Notes: a model not told the origin generated them from the letters alone. A DNA stretch of 10,383 nucleotides from Clostridia bacterium (GCA_017407365.1 JAFQWR010000122.1:1-10383), one strand, 5' to 3'; shown: positions 1 to 6,141, counted from the first letter of the stretch. Numbers and translations are program-made.

Positions 1-209
1 TCGCCCTTTTTAACGGAAAGAGGCCCAGGGGCGCCAATGCCCACCGCAGAAACCTCTGCGCCGTTTATGGCATTTTTTATCTTATGCAGCAATGCCTCTG
101 CTCCCTCGCACGGGTTTGTGGGAATGATTTCCTTGAAGCAGATATTTCCCTCCGAATCAAAAAGCGCAAAGGCAGTTTTGGTGCCGCCAACGTCGATTGC
201 AAGTATCAT
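1..209 (-). CDS. ROK-family sugar kinase, N-terminal part (runs off left edge)
   Basis: Only the first 69 codons are present. They begin MILAIDVGGTKTAFALFD, the glycine-rich ATP-phosphate motif (residues 5-11, DVGGTK) typical of ROK glucokinases and fructokinases. A second family motif, VGIGAPGPL, lies at about residues 56-64. Family knowledge: ROK kinases phosphorylate free hexoses, amino sugars or ketoses in the cytoplasm with ATP. The start ATG lies 2 nt after the TAA of the GatZ/KbaZ-like gene (TAATTATG), and no Shine-Dalgarno sequence is visible, so translation is probably coupled to the upstream gene. As third gene of the operon it probably phosphorylates the sugar or ketose made by the isomerase (inference). 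Substrate specificity and the zinc motif cannot be judged because the rest lies outside the window. A ROK regulator is unlikely because there is no N-terminal helix-turn-helix before the kinase motif. Confidence 0.88.
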   Translation of the reverse strand, partial: MILAIDVGGTKTAFALFDSEGNICFKEIIPTNPCEGAEALLHKIKNAINGAEVSAVGIGAPGPLSVKKG

Positions 210-211
210 AA

Positions 212-1459
212 TTATGCGTTCATGATGCGGCTCGTTAAGCCGTAGTTATTGAAGCAGAAAATGTAACGGTCGATGGAATCCTTAATGCGCTTGATTACAT
301 ACTCGTGCGCATTCAAGCCGATGGAATCGATATTGGCAAACAGAACGGCAAGCTCTTTTTTGACATCCTCGATTTCGTAGGTGTAGTGACCGCACATTCT
401 AACAATGAGGTCGATATTTTCACGGTCTAACTGCTCTGCCGTAGCATTACGCAGCTCACCGACCATCCATTTGCGCCATCTGCCCGATGCAACCGCATAT
501 TTTTCGATGGCAGCCAAAGCGTCAGAGCGCTTTTCCTCTGCAATGAACTTGCGCTCCAGCTCAATCAGCTCTAAGTAAGCCATCGTCTCTACCACACCAA
601 ACTCGGGAGCAACGTTCATTGCATCAAGCTGCATTGCAGGATGCTCCAATAAAATGGCGTTGGAAAGGTAGTCACCGTTGTGCTCCTTTAAGCCCATGCC
701 GAATTTATTTGCAGATTTGGTCAGAGCAATTGCCTCAGCCGTGTTATACTGACCGACATTCTGCGTAAGACGGGTGAGCGTGCCCGTTTGACCTACGATA
801 AACAAAGGCAAGGGTAAGCCCTTTTCGCTTAATGCGTCGGTAAGCTTTTTGGCAAAATCCTCAAATGCCTCAATAGAGGTAAGACCGCCGCTCGTTTCCT
901 CCGTGCCGACCTCGTAGCCGATTTCGGGAAGATTCTTTTCCTTTCTGACACCCTCTAAGTATTCGATCAGCTCTACCGTGCGATCCAATACTACGTCAAG
1001 AGATACAACACCCTCTACGTGGGGATCCTTCGTGGGGTCAATATGTAAAAGATCGAAGCCTGCCTCCATATCTGCTACGTACGATTCCTTTGCAATGCGC
1101 ATTGCCTCCTCTACGGGAAGCTTTCCGCTACGCTCCTCGTCACGCTGCCAGGGGCCACCGTGATCACGGCAGAGATAGCATAAGCCATCAAAGCCAACCT
1201 TTGCAGCCATTTCGTCTACACAAGCCTTGAAGCGCTTCTGATCAAAGTTACAAACGTAACCGCCGCCATAAATATCCGAATCGATCTGATTGCGGCTTGC
1301 AATCAGCATAATGGGGAAATCCTTTTCGGCACCCAGCGCTAAAACAGCCTCAATCAGCGTTTTAGACATAGGTCCGATGCCAAGCAACGAAAACTTATCG
1401 CCGTTTGCCTTGATCTTTTTTGCACGGGCAAACATTTCAGTGATGGTAATAGCGTTCAT
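212..1459 (-). CDS. GatZ/KbaZ-family protein (tagatose-bisphosphate aldolase non-catalytic subunit / putative sugar-phosphate 4-epimerase)
   Basis: The 415-residue TIM-barrel protein resembles E. coli GatZ and KbaZ. Shared landmarks in order are CRDHGGPW (97-104; GatZ has GGDHLGPNCW), LLHID (137-141), YEVGTEETSGG (182-192), KEHNGDY (258-264), the segment MNVAPEFGVVETMAYLELIELE (281-302), and EEKRSDALAAIEKY (308-321), which matches GatZ APENRSGCLAVIEE. Length is normal for the family. Family knowledge: GatZ/KbaZ stabilise the class II tagatose-1,6-bisphosphate aldolase GatY/KbaY, and some relatives are reported to epimerise ketohexose 6-phosphates at C4. The ATG follows TTTAAGGAGT at about 7 nt, and the isomerase stop codon TAA sits inside that Shine-Dalgarno sequence. 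It is the second gene of the operon. No GatY/KbaY partner is seen in the window, which favours the epimerase reading, although one could lie left of position 1. The family is secure; the reaction is inferred. Confidence 0.85.
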   Translation of the reverse strand: MNAITITEMFARAKKIKANGDKFSLLGIGPMSKTLIEAVLALGAEKDFPIMLIASRNQIDSDIYGGGYVCNFDQKRFKACVDEMAAKVGFDGLCYLCRDHGGPWQRDEERSGKLPVEEAMRIAKESYVADMEAGFDLLHIDPTKDPHVEGVVSLDVVLDRTVELIEYLEGVRKEKNLPEIGYEVGTEETSGGLTSIEAFEDFAKKLTDALSEKGLPLPLFIVGQTGTLTRLTQNVGQYNTAEAIALTKSANKFGMGLKEHNGDYLSNAILLEHPAMQLDAMNVAPEFGVVETMAYLELIELERKFIAEEKRSDALAAIEKYAVASGRWRKWMVGELRNATAEQLDRENIDLIVRMCGHYTYEIEDVKKELAVLFANIDSIGLNAHEYVIKRIKDSIDRYIFCFNNYGLTSRIMNA

Positions 1460-1471
1460 AATATATACTCC

Positions 1472-2872
1472 TTAAATTTTTTGGTCTAAATCTACAATGT
1501 CATAATGCAGGTAGTAGGTGAAGGCTTCACGGATGGCAGCCGCTACTCTGCCTCTGCCCACTGCAAGGTGATGACGGAAGGAATTTCTGCCCATAACCAG
1601 GAGCTTATTGGGCAGGTTGGGAATATGCGCAACACCCTTAGCACCAAAGAAGGTGGAATCGATGGGGTCATCCGTCATTTCGCCCTCATCCACATAGAAG
1701 CTCAGCACGCCGTTTTCCGTTTTGCAGCCGGAATAGGTCATAGCAAAGCTATCGATATCGCCAACATAGCAGCCCTCACTGAGGTTGTTCAACTGGTTGG
1801 GAACCACGCAAGCCTCGCCCGGCTTCATCAGAGCCTTAGGCACAGGACCGCAGTGGAAAATAATACATTTATCCTTTTCGTCACCGTAGTTGTTGTTCCA
1901 ATCCAGGCACATCGTGGGCTCTTCGGAGGCAAGCTGAATGGCGTACATACTGATAGCCGTGCAGATATCCACCTCGCAGGAAGCGGGAATGCCGATGTTG
2001 TTGTAGTAAGACATCAGAGGGCATACGGAAATACCGAGCTGATCGCCAAGCTCGGGCCAGCAACGGAAGGCAAACGCCTGCATATTGTACGTTTCGATAT
2101 ACCAATCGATGACCACGCTGAGCTTTGCAAGCTTAACAACACTTTCGGGCTTGATTGCACTGCAATTGACGTAATCGGTAAGAACCTTGAGCTTTTGCGT
2201 AACAGCCTGATCGTCATCCTTCAATGCACGGATCTTATCGAACATTTCAGCAAGATCGATGGTTTCCACAGTGATGCCGTATTTTTCAAGCGCCATTTCG
2301 TCGTAACGAATGGTTTTGAAGCGCGTGGTACGCGCACCGAAGGCACCCACGGTGAAATGTCTCATACCGTTAACAACACGGCAGACAGCAGCAAAATCAC
2401 GCAGATTCTGCTGGAACTCCTCGCTCAACGGATGCACACAGTGGGGTGCGTAAATGGTATAAGGAATCTGATACTGATTGAGCACGTCCTGCACGCTGAA
2501 CTTACCGCAGAAGGAATCGCGTCTTTGCGACGTGCTTAATTTATCGAGATCATCGGGATAAGCCTGAATCAGAATGGGAACTCCTGCCTCACGCAGAGCA
2601 ACTGCCGCACCGTTTTCGTCGGAGAAATTGGGCATACTGAAAATAACGCCGTCATACTCGCCCTCGTGCGATTTTAACCACTTGGCATATACTCTTGCCT
2701 GATCCATCGTTTCAACTGCGCCGAAGGGCGTCATGCTTTCATCGGGAATCAGATATTTGTGGCCTGCGCGTTCGACAGCCTCTGCTACCTCTTTGCGCGC
2801 GTCCTTGATATAGACAGGCGAAAAAACAAAACGGTTACCAAAGCATAATGCAAAGGTTAAGCTTTTTTTCAT
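1472..2872 (-). CDS. L-fucose/L-arabinose isomerase family protein (ketol isomerase)
   Basis: The 466-residue protein belongs to the fucose/arabinose isomerase superfamily. It has an N-terminal Rossmann-like part (residues 1-160, with VIFSMPNF and ILIQAYPDD) and a C-terminal catalytic part. Likely metal ligands are Glu300 in SCEVD, Asp324 in CLDWNNNYG and His434 or His435 in SFRHHLAVGRGR; these correspond by position and context to the Glu, Asp and His ligands of FucI. Family knowledge: these Mn-dependent cytoplasmic enzymes interconvert aldoses and ketoses. A longer ORF opens at a TTG at 2887, but the Shine-Dalgarno AAGGAG (2879-2884) lies inside that extension and ends 6 nt before the ATG at 2872, so the ATG is the true start. 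It is first in the operon, behind a strong promoter and a palindromic operator. The substrate is unknown; L-fucose, D-arabinose, galactose and modified hexoses are all possible. Confidence 0.87.
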   Translation of the reverse strand: MKKSLTFALCFGNRFVFSPVYIKDARKEVAEAVERAGHKYLIPDESMTPFGAVETMDQARVYAKWLKSHEGEYDGVIFSMPNFSDENGAAVALREAGVPILIQAYPDDLDKLSTSQRRDSFCGKFSVQDVLNQYQIPYTIYAPHCVHPLSEEFQQNLRDFAAVCRVVNGMRHFTVGAFGARTTRFKTIRYDEMALEKYGITVETIDLAEMFDKIRALKDDDQAVTQKLKVLTDYVNCSAIKPESVVKLAKLSVVIDWYIETYNMQAFAFRCWPELGDQLGISVCPLMSYYNNIGIPASCEVDICTAISMYAIQLASEEPTMCLDWNNNYGDEKDKCIIFHCGPVPKALMKPGEACVVPNQLNNLSEGCYVGDIDSFAMTYSGCKTENGVLSFYVDEGEMTDDPIDSTFFGAKGVAHIPNLPNKLLVMGRNSFRHHLAVGRGRVAAAIREAFTYYLHYDIVDLDQKI

Positions 2873-2893
2873 TGTAAACTCCTTCAAAGCTAT

Positions 2894-2926
2894 TTATATC
2901 AACACTTATATCAACTGTTGATATAA
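2894..2926. promoter_or_regulatory. Palindromic operator plus extra half-site for the sugar operon
   Basis: A perfect 21-bp inverted repeat, TTATATCAAC-T-GTTGATATAA, spans 2906-2926. A third copy of the arm TTATATCAAC lies at 2894-2903, in direct repeat 12 bp away. The palindrome begins 2 bp downstream of the -10 element and covers the expected transcription start, the usual place for a repressor site. A site with the same outer arms (TTATATC-N7-GATATAA) lies at 5101-5121 upstream of the ROK repressor operon, and a half-site overlaps that operon's -10 element. The ROK regulator at 3319-4470 is therefore the likely binder (inference). Confidence 0.82.
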
Positions 2927-2928
2927 CT

Positions 2929-2957
2929 ATTATACCACAAATACAGAAAAAAGTCAA
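2929..2957 (-). promoter_or_regulatory. Sigma-A-type promoter of the isomerase/GatZ/ROK kinase operon
   Basis: On the minus strand a -35 TTGACT (2952-2957) is followed by 17 bp and a perfect -10 TATAAT (2929-2934), preceded by TGG, so it also qualifies as an extended -10. Transcription should start near 2922, giving a leader of about 50 nt that carries the Shine-Dalgarno at 2879-2884. The operator starts right after the -10, so repression by blocking initiation is expected. Confidence 0.85.
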
Positions 2958-2959
2958 TT

Positions 2960-3275
2960 AGAATAATATACTTCTATCTACTTTTATAAAAAACTCAGCC
3001 TCACACAAAAACAACCCTGCCTCAACAACGATGTCTTTCTGTTTTGCCTACTCCCCTCTCCGCCATACAACGCCCTGCTCTGCTGAAAATTTCCCTCGAA
3101 GCTACCCCACCGCAAGTGCAGGAAGGATTCCCTTGTATTATTGTATAAACCAATAACAATCACACACATTCAACAGATCACACCCGCACTGGAGCCCAAA
3201 AACAAGGCAAATTTGAACAAAGCACGCCAATCGGCTATTTGCTAGGGATATAGAAACACCGTGCAAAACAGAAGA
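2960..3275. other. Gene-free stretch with a G-rich/C-rich strand asymmetry; no gene recognised
   Basis: Between the sugar-operon promoter and the terminator of the ROK regulator there is no convincing gene. From about 2995 to 3150 the plus strand is rich in C and A and poor in G, unlike neighbouring DNA. The minus strand keeps a 61-codon frame open (ATG at 3169, stop near 2984) with an odd composition, no Shine-Dalgarno sequence and no -10 element before it. I recognise no riboswitch, tRNA or insertion-sequence end. It could be a decayed coding remnant or a dispersed intergenic repeat, but the window holds only one copy. Confidence 0.4.
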
Positions 3276-3311
3276 CAAAAAAGAAGACACAGAGGCATAG
3301 CACTGTGTCTT
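3276..3311 (-). terminator. Rho-independent terminator of the HAD/ROK regulator operon
   Basis: A perfect 9-bp stem (AAGACACAG at 3284-3292 with CTGTGTCTT at 3303-3311) and a 10-nt loop are followed on the minus strand by C and six T residues (3277-3282). It starts 7 nt after the regulator stop codon. It insulates the downstream isomerase operon from readthrough. Confidence 0.9.
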
Positions 3312-3318
3312 AAAGGTA

Positions 3319-4470
3319 TTATATTACGTTGGTGGAAAGAGCATCTGCCGCTCCGATAACCGCACCCAAAACGGTTTCCATTTCCTCAAAGCTGATAATG
3401 ACTATCTTCGAGGTATGAAACAGCAATGCCGATTGTGTGAAGGATTCGTAATGCTCCTTCAGGTATTCTCTGAAATGATCGGCAATGGTGCCCCCAAGCA
3501 AAACAAATTGCGGATCTAAAATACTGATGAGATTTTGCAAAGCACCGTCGAACAGGCGCAGCCCTCTGGCAAACTCCTCCCTTGCAAGAGGGTCGCCGCT
3601 ATGGAAGGCATTAACAAAATCCATATCGCTCCAGCTTAACCCACTGATCTGATTACAGCGCTTTGCCATAGAACGCAGGGTAAAGCAGGTTTCCAGACAG
3701 CCACGCTGACCGCATTCGCACAGTGTGCCGCCGTTTTCTACCACTGTGTGCCCAAACTCCGCATAAGCACCGCCGGAGCCACGCAACAGCTTTCGGTCAA
3801 TTAAAACACTCATACCGATACCGTCGGCATCGGCACGAATCAGGAAGCAGTTTTTTACCGTTGCGGCAATGCTTCTGCGATAAAAGCGTTCATACTGCAT
3901 CAGACAGTCGGGATCGTGGAAGAAAAAACAGGGAAGCCCGAATTTTTGCTCAATCAGATCTTTCAGCGGAATATTGCGGAAGCCTCTGATGCGGTCATTG
4001 GCAATTACAACACCCTTCTGTACGTCTACAAAGCCCTGAATGGCAAGGGCAATACCCAATATGGTCGGGAATTTTTTGAGGTACTCCTCTATTTTTGCAT
4101 ATGTAATCGCAAGCACGCCCTCGCTATCAGGAGAAGTGAGAGCTACCGTCTGAGTATCGCATATTTTTGCGGCAAGGCCCGTAACCACAAAAACGATACA
4201 GGAGCCGTTGATATCGATACCGAGCACGTGATTCTTTTCGAGGTTAACCAATAGATTTTTGGTAGGTCTGCCAAGCTCGCACGTTTCCTCCCTTTCCTCT
4301 ACCACAATGCCCTTTTGAACAAGCTCTGAGGTAACCGAGGAAACCGTGCCCCATGAAAGACCGGAATGATCCTCAAGACCTCTACGGGAAATGGGCTCGT
4401 GCCGACGAATCAAGGTGAAAATTGATTTTACATTCTGCTTCTTGACATCAGCTGTATTAATAGGAGCCAT
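3319..4470 (-). CDS. ROK-family transcriptional repressor (NagC/XylR type)
   Basis: The 383-residue protein has an N-terminal winged helix-turn-helix (about residues 12-75; ISRRGLEDHSGLSWGTVSSV and wing GRPTKNLL), then a ROK sugar-binding domain (about 82-380). The ROK zinc site is intact: His241 in EFGHTVV and Cys251, Cys253 and Cys258 in CECGQRGCLE. The ATP-phosphate motif is degenerate (DINGS at 86-90 instead of DIGGT) and the catalytic Asp motif reads HDPD instead of NDAN, so this is expected to be a sugar-sensing regulator and not a kinase. The ATG at 4470 follows GGGAGG by about 9 nt and lies inside the end of the phosphatase gene (14-nt overlap), so the two are cotranscribed. Length is normal for NagC/XylR proteins. 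It probably binds the TTATATC-N7-GATATAA sites, regulating both its own operon and the isomerase operon. The inducer is unknown; the substrate or an intermediate of that operon is the natural guess. Confidence 0.92.
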   Translation of the reverse strand: MAPINTADVKKQNVKSIFTLIRRHEPISRRGLEDHSGLSWGTVSSVTSELVQKGIVVEEREETCELGRPTKNLLVNLEKNHVLGIDINGSCIVFVVTGLAAKICDTQTVALTSPDSEGVLAITYAKIEEYLKKFPTILGIALAIQGFVDVQKGVVIANDRIRGFRNIPLKDLIEQKFGLPCFFFHDPDCLMQYERFYRRSIAATVKNCFLIRADADGIGMSVLIDRKLLRGSGGAYAEFGHTVVENGGTLCECGQRGCLETCFTLRSMAKRCNQISGLSWSDMDFVNAFHSGDPLAREEFARGLRLFDGALQNLISILDPQFVLLGGTIADHFREYLKEHYESFTQSALLFHTSKIVIISFEEMETVLGAVIGAADALSTNVI

Positions 4471-5008
4471 CTTCCGTTACCTCCCTTATAATCCAGTCGG
4501 CAGCCTGACGAAAATCATCAAAAACCATGTCGGCATGCCAATCGGTTTGATCTGCCTCCTCTATAAGCCCCTTTCCTGTGCGAACCAAAAAGCCAAGCGC
4601 ACCCACAGACTGACCGCAAAGCACATCTGTACGCCTGTCACCGACCATAATGCATCTGGTTAAATCCAAGCCGTTTTCCCTCTGCGCCTGCAACAGCAAG
4701 CCGTTTTTGGGCTTACGGCAATCACAGCCGTCTTGCGTATCATGCGGACAGATATACCAGCCGTCTGCACCGTACGAGCGGAATTCCTTTGCAAAATCGT
4801 AGCCGTTATCTAAGCCTCTGGCAATACAGGATTGATTGGTGACTATAAAAACCTTAAGACCTGCCGCCTTCAGGGCGGCAAAGGTTTCTGCTATGCCCTC
4901 CAACAATTCCACATCTGTTGGTACACGTACCACCTGAGAGCGACCGAGCGTACCGTCGCGGTCAAAGAACACAGCCTGATATTTTTTTTGTTTGTTTTTG
5001 GTATTCAT
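4457..5008 (-). CDS. HAD-IIIA phosphatase, GmhB/HisB-N-like
   Basis: The 183-residue protein has all HAD motifs: nucleophile motif DRDGTL (16-21, Asp16 and Asp18), TNQS (57-60), Lys in CRKPK (97-101) and GDRRTD (123-128). It carries the zinc-binding loop of the GmhB/HisB-N group: Cys87 and His89 in CPHD, Cys95 and Cys97 in GCDCRKP. Family knowledge: such enzymes dephosphorylate heptose 1,7-bisphosphate, histidinol phosphate or other small sugar phosphates in the cytoplasm. Here no heptose or histidine genes are nearby, while the next gene is a sugar repressor, so a role on a hexose or ketose (bis)phosphate of the linked sugar pathway is inferred. A TTG at 5074 would add 22 residues, but it would place the TTGACA/TATAAT promoter inside the gene. 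The ATG at 5008 lies 7 nt after that -10 and has no Shine-Dalgarno, so the mRNA is probably leaderless. Confidence 0.85.
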   Translation of the reverse strand: MNTKNKQKKYQAVFFDRDGTLGRSQVVRVPTDVELLEGIAETFAALKAAGLKVFIVTNQSCIARGLDNGYDFAKEFRSYGADGWYICPHDTQDGCDCRKPKNGLLLQAQRENGLDLTRCIMVGDRRTDVLCGQSVGALGFLVRTGKGLIEEADQTDWHADMVFDDFRQAADWIIREVTEDGSY

Positions 5009-5015
5009 AGGGAAT

Positions 5016-5044
5016 ATTATATCAACAAACAACGCTTTTGTCAA
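5016..5044 (-). promoter_or_regulatory. Consensus promoter of the HAD/ROK regulator operon, predicting a leaderless mRNA
   Basis: The minus strand shows a perfect -35 TTGACA (5039-5044), 17 bp, and a perfect -10 TATAAT (5016-5021), with an extended TGA before the -10. The ATG at 5008 begins 8 nt after the -10, so transcription should begin at or one base before the start codon. The operator arm TTATATCAAC (plus strand 5017-5026) overlaps the -10, so repressor bound there would block the polymerase. Confidence 0.87.
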
Positions 5045-5100
5045 AGTTTTCTTTCCCGATATAAAGAATTCCAAGCAAATTGTTTTGCAAAAATGCCCAT

Positions 5101-5121
5101 TTATATCAAGATACGATATAA
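5101..5121. promoter_or_regulatory. Second copy of the ROK-regulator operator (TTATATC-N7-GATATAA)
   Basis: A 21-bp interrupted palindrome has 7-bp arms TTATATC and GATATAA and a 7-bp centre. Its outer arms, its length and the first two bases of the centre match the site in front of the isomerase gene. Its middle (5111) is 84 bp upstream of the middle of the frame defined by the half-site on the -10 (5017-5037). That is eight helical turns at 10.5 bp per turn, which would suit a repression loop (inference). Confidence 0.7.
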
Positions 5122-5182
5122 TTCTCTCTACAATTTCCGCATCAGGCTATTCTCTCCGTCATTGAAGCGGAAGCAATCTCCA

Positions 5183-5872
5183 CTACGCAGCAAGAGTTTC
5201 AGAAAAATAGCGTATGATTCCTCGCGCAATTGTTTCTGCCAGCCTATGCTGATACTCCTCCGTTTGCAACAACGCCTCCTCCTCTGCATTGGACAAAAAG
5301 CCGCATTCTACTATCACCGAGGGGAAGCCTGTGCATTTAACTATATAATAATCTCCGAATAATGCATCCAGCCTTCTTTTGTTGACGGATGCATTCAATT
5401 CGTTTTGAATACAGAGAGCCGCATGCCCGGAAAATGAGCTTTCCTTACAAAAGAACACCTGCGCACCGCACCTCGTACTTCCTGCATATTCATTCTGATG
5501 AATACTAACCACAAGGTCGGGAGCTTCTGCTTCAATAATTCTTTTTCGGGCAACCATATCTCTGCGCTTAAACCCTGCGGTCGGCTCACCGTAAAGCCCC
5601 TCTTTTGTGCTTCTTGTCTGTACGGCACGAATGCCAAGCGCGGTAAGCTTTTCGGCAAGCGCATTTGCAACGGCAAGGTTGATATCCGCCTCATAAACGC
5701 CCGTAATTCTACCCACGGAGCCGCCGTCGATACCGCCGTGCCCCGCATCGATGACTACGCACATATCCCGCACCTGCGCCTTGGCGCTTTCTTCTCTTAC
5801 CCCCAAAAACTGCAGGGTTAAAAATAACACAATTAAGATAATAGCAACCGTGGATAACCTCTGTTTTAACAT
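5183..5872 (-). CDS. cwlD: CwlD-like N-acetylmuramoyl-L-alanine amidase
   Basis: The 229-residue protein is an Amidase_3 zinc enzyme. An N-terminal hydrophobic segment (residues 8-24) acts as signal anchor or signal peptide and places the enzyme outside the membrane. Zinc and catalytic residues are visible: His45 in DAGHGG (42-47), Glu61 in YEADINL, His125 in SIHQNEY and Glu189 in VECGFLSN. Segment NKRRLDALFGDYYIV followed by PSVIVECGFLSN resembles CwlD. Family knowledge: CwlD removes peptide side chains from muramic acid so that muramic-delta-lactam can be made in the spore cortex. A vegetative cell-wall amidase of the same fold is the alternative. The ATG follows GGGGGA by about 5 nt. No sporulation gene partner (gerD, pdaA) is nearby. 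A DnaA-box cluster lies directly upstream, with one box-like sequence inside codons 6-8. No terminator is evident after the stop, so some readthrough into the HAD/ROK operon is possible. Confidence 0.82.
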   Translation of the reverse strand: MLKQRLSTVAIILIVLFLTLQFLGVREESAKAQVRDMCVVIDAGHGGIDGGSVGRITGVYEADINLAVANALAEKLTALGIRAVQTRSTKEGLYGEPTAGFKRRDMVARKRIIEAEAPDLVVSIHQNEYAGSTRCGAQVFFCKESSFSGHAALCIQNELNASVNKRRLDALFGDYYIVKCTGFPSVIVECGFLSNAEEEALLQTEEYQHRLAETIARGIIRYFSETLAA

Positions 5873-5894
5873 ATAAATCCCCCTTCAAGGCCCG

Positions 5895-5924
5895 ATTATT
5901 TATCAGTTTTTACCAAAAAATCAA
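5895..5924 (-). promoter_or_regulatory. Possible promoter of the cwlD-like gene
   Basis: On the minus strand TTGATT (5919-5924), 18 bp and AATAAT (5895-5900) form a plausible but imperfect sigma-A promoter. It would give a short leader carrying the GGGGGA ribosome binding site. If cwlD is sporulation-controlled, a sigma-E or sigma-G promoter would be expected instead; I did not find a clear one. The DnaA boxes begin 13 bp upstream of this -35. Confidence 0.4.
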
Positions 5925-5936
5925 ATAGTTACACAC

Positions 5937-5991
5937 TTATCCACCGAGTTATCCACATTTATCCACATTCAAGGTGGATTACTGTGGAAAA
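5937..5991. promoter_or_regulatory. DnaA-box cluster
   Basis: Three tandem plus-strand boxes match the DnaA consensus TTATCCACA: TTATCCACC (5937-5945), TTATCCACA (5949-5957) and TTATCCACA (5959-5967), with starts 12 and 10 bp apart. On the minus strand TTTTCCACA (5983-5991, one mismatch) and TAATCCACC (5973-5981, two mismatches) are weaker. One more box, TTATCCACG, lies on the minus strand at 5849-5857 within the amidase gene. An AT-rich run lies between. DnaA binding is very likely; the purpose (DnaA titration, control of cwlD, or part of an origin) is not shown. Confidence 0.8.
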
Positions 5992-6096
5992 GGAGTGGAC
6001 AAGTATAAATACTGCAAAACGAACGTTTATCATACCCCAACGAACGCCCATTTTACTGATAGTTAGCCTTTGTAATTCTGCTAAAACTTATACAAG

Positions 6097-6124
6097 AAAA
6101 CGCCGCAGATACTGCGACGTTTTT
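6097..6124 (-). terminator. Rho-independent terminator of the yycJ-like gene
   Basis: A 9-bp stem (6100-6108 with 6112-6120) around a 3-nt loop is fully paired with one G-U wobble when read as minus-strand RNA. It is flanked by A and T runs, so the pairing extends and a TTTT tail follows. It lies about 20 nt after the yycJ-like stop codon. Because of the TTTTT on the other side it could also work on plus-strand transcripts, though no gene is seen there. Confidence 0.82.
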
Positions 6125-6141
6125 ACCTACATTTGGAAGAT

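Noticed and set aside
1505..2539. 344-codon open frame on the plus strand
   Set aside because: It lies fully antisense to the well-supported isomerase gene, has no ribosome binding site or recognisable domain, and its peptide does not look like a folded protein family.
2873..2887. TTG start extending the isomerase by five residues
   Set aside because: The extension contains the Shine-Dalgarno AAGGAG, which is correctly spaced for the ATG at 2872.
2984..3169. 61-codon minus-strand ORF in the intergenic stretch
   Set aside because: No Shine-Dalgarno, no -10 element at the leaderless distance and no recognisable family. Kept only as an unexplained stretch.
5009..5074. TTG start extending the HAD phosphatase by 22 residues
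   Set aside because: The extension covers a perfect TTGACA/TATAAT promoter and an operator arm and has no Shine-Dalgarno. The ATG at 5008 fits the domain start.
5117..5122. TATAAT on the plus strand inside the second operator, as a promoter
   Set aside because: No acceptable -35 lies 16-18 bp upstream and no plus-strand gene follows.
5873..6000. Full chromosomal origin (oriC)
   Set aside because: DnaA boxes are present, but no dnaA, dnaN or rpmH is nearby and no clear DnaA-trio or unwinding element was identified. Only a DnaA-box cluster is claimed.
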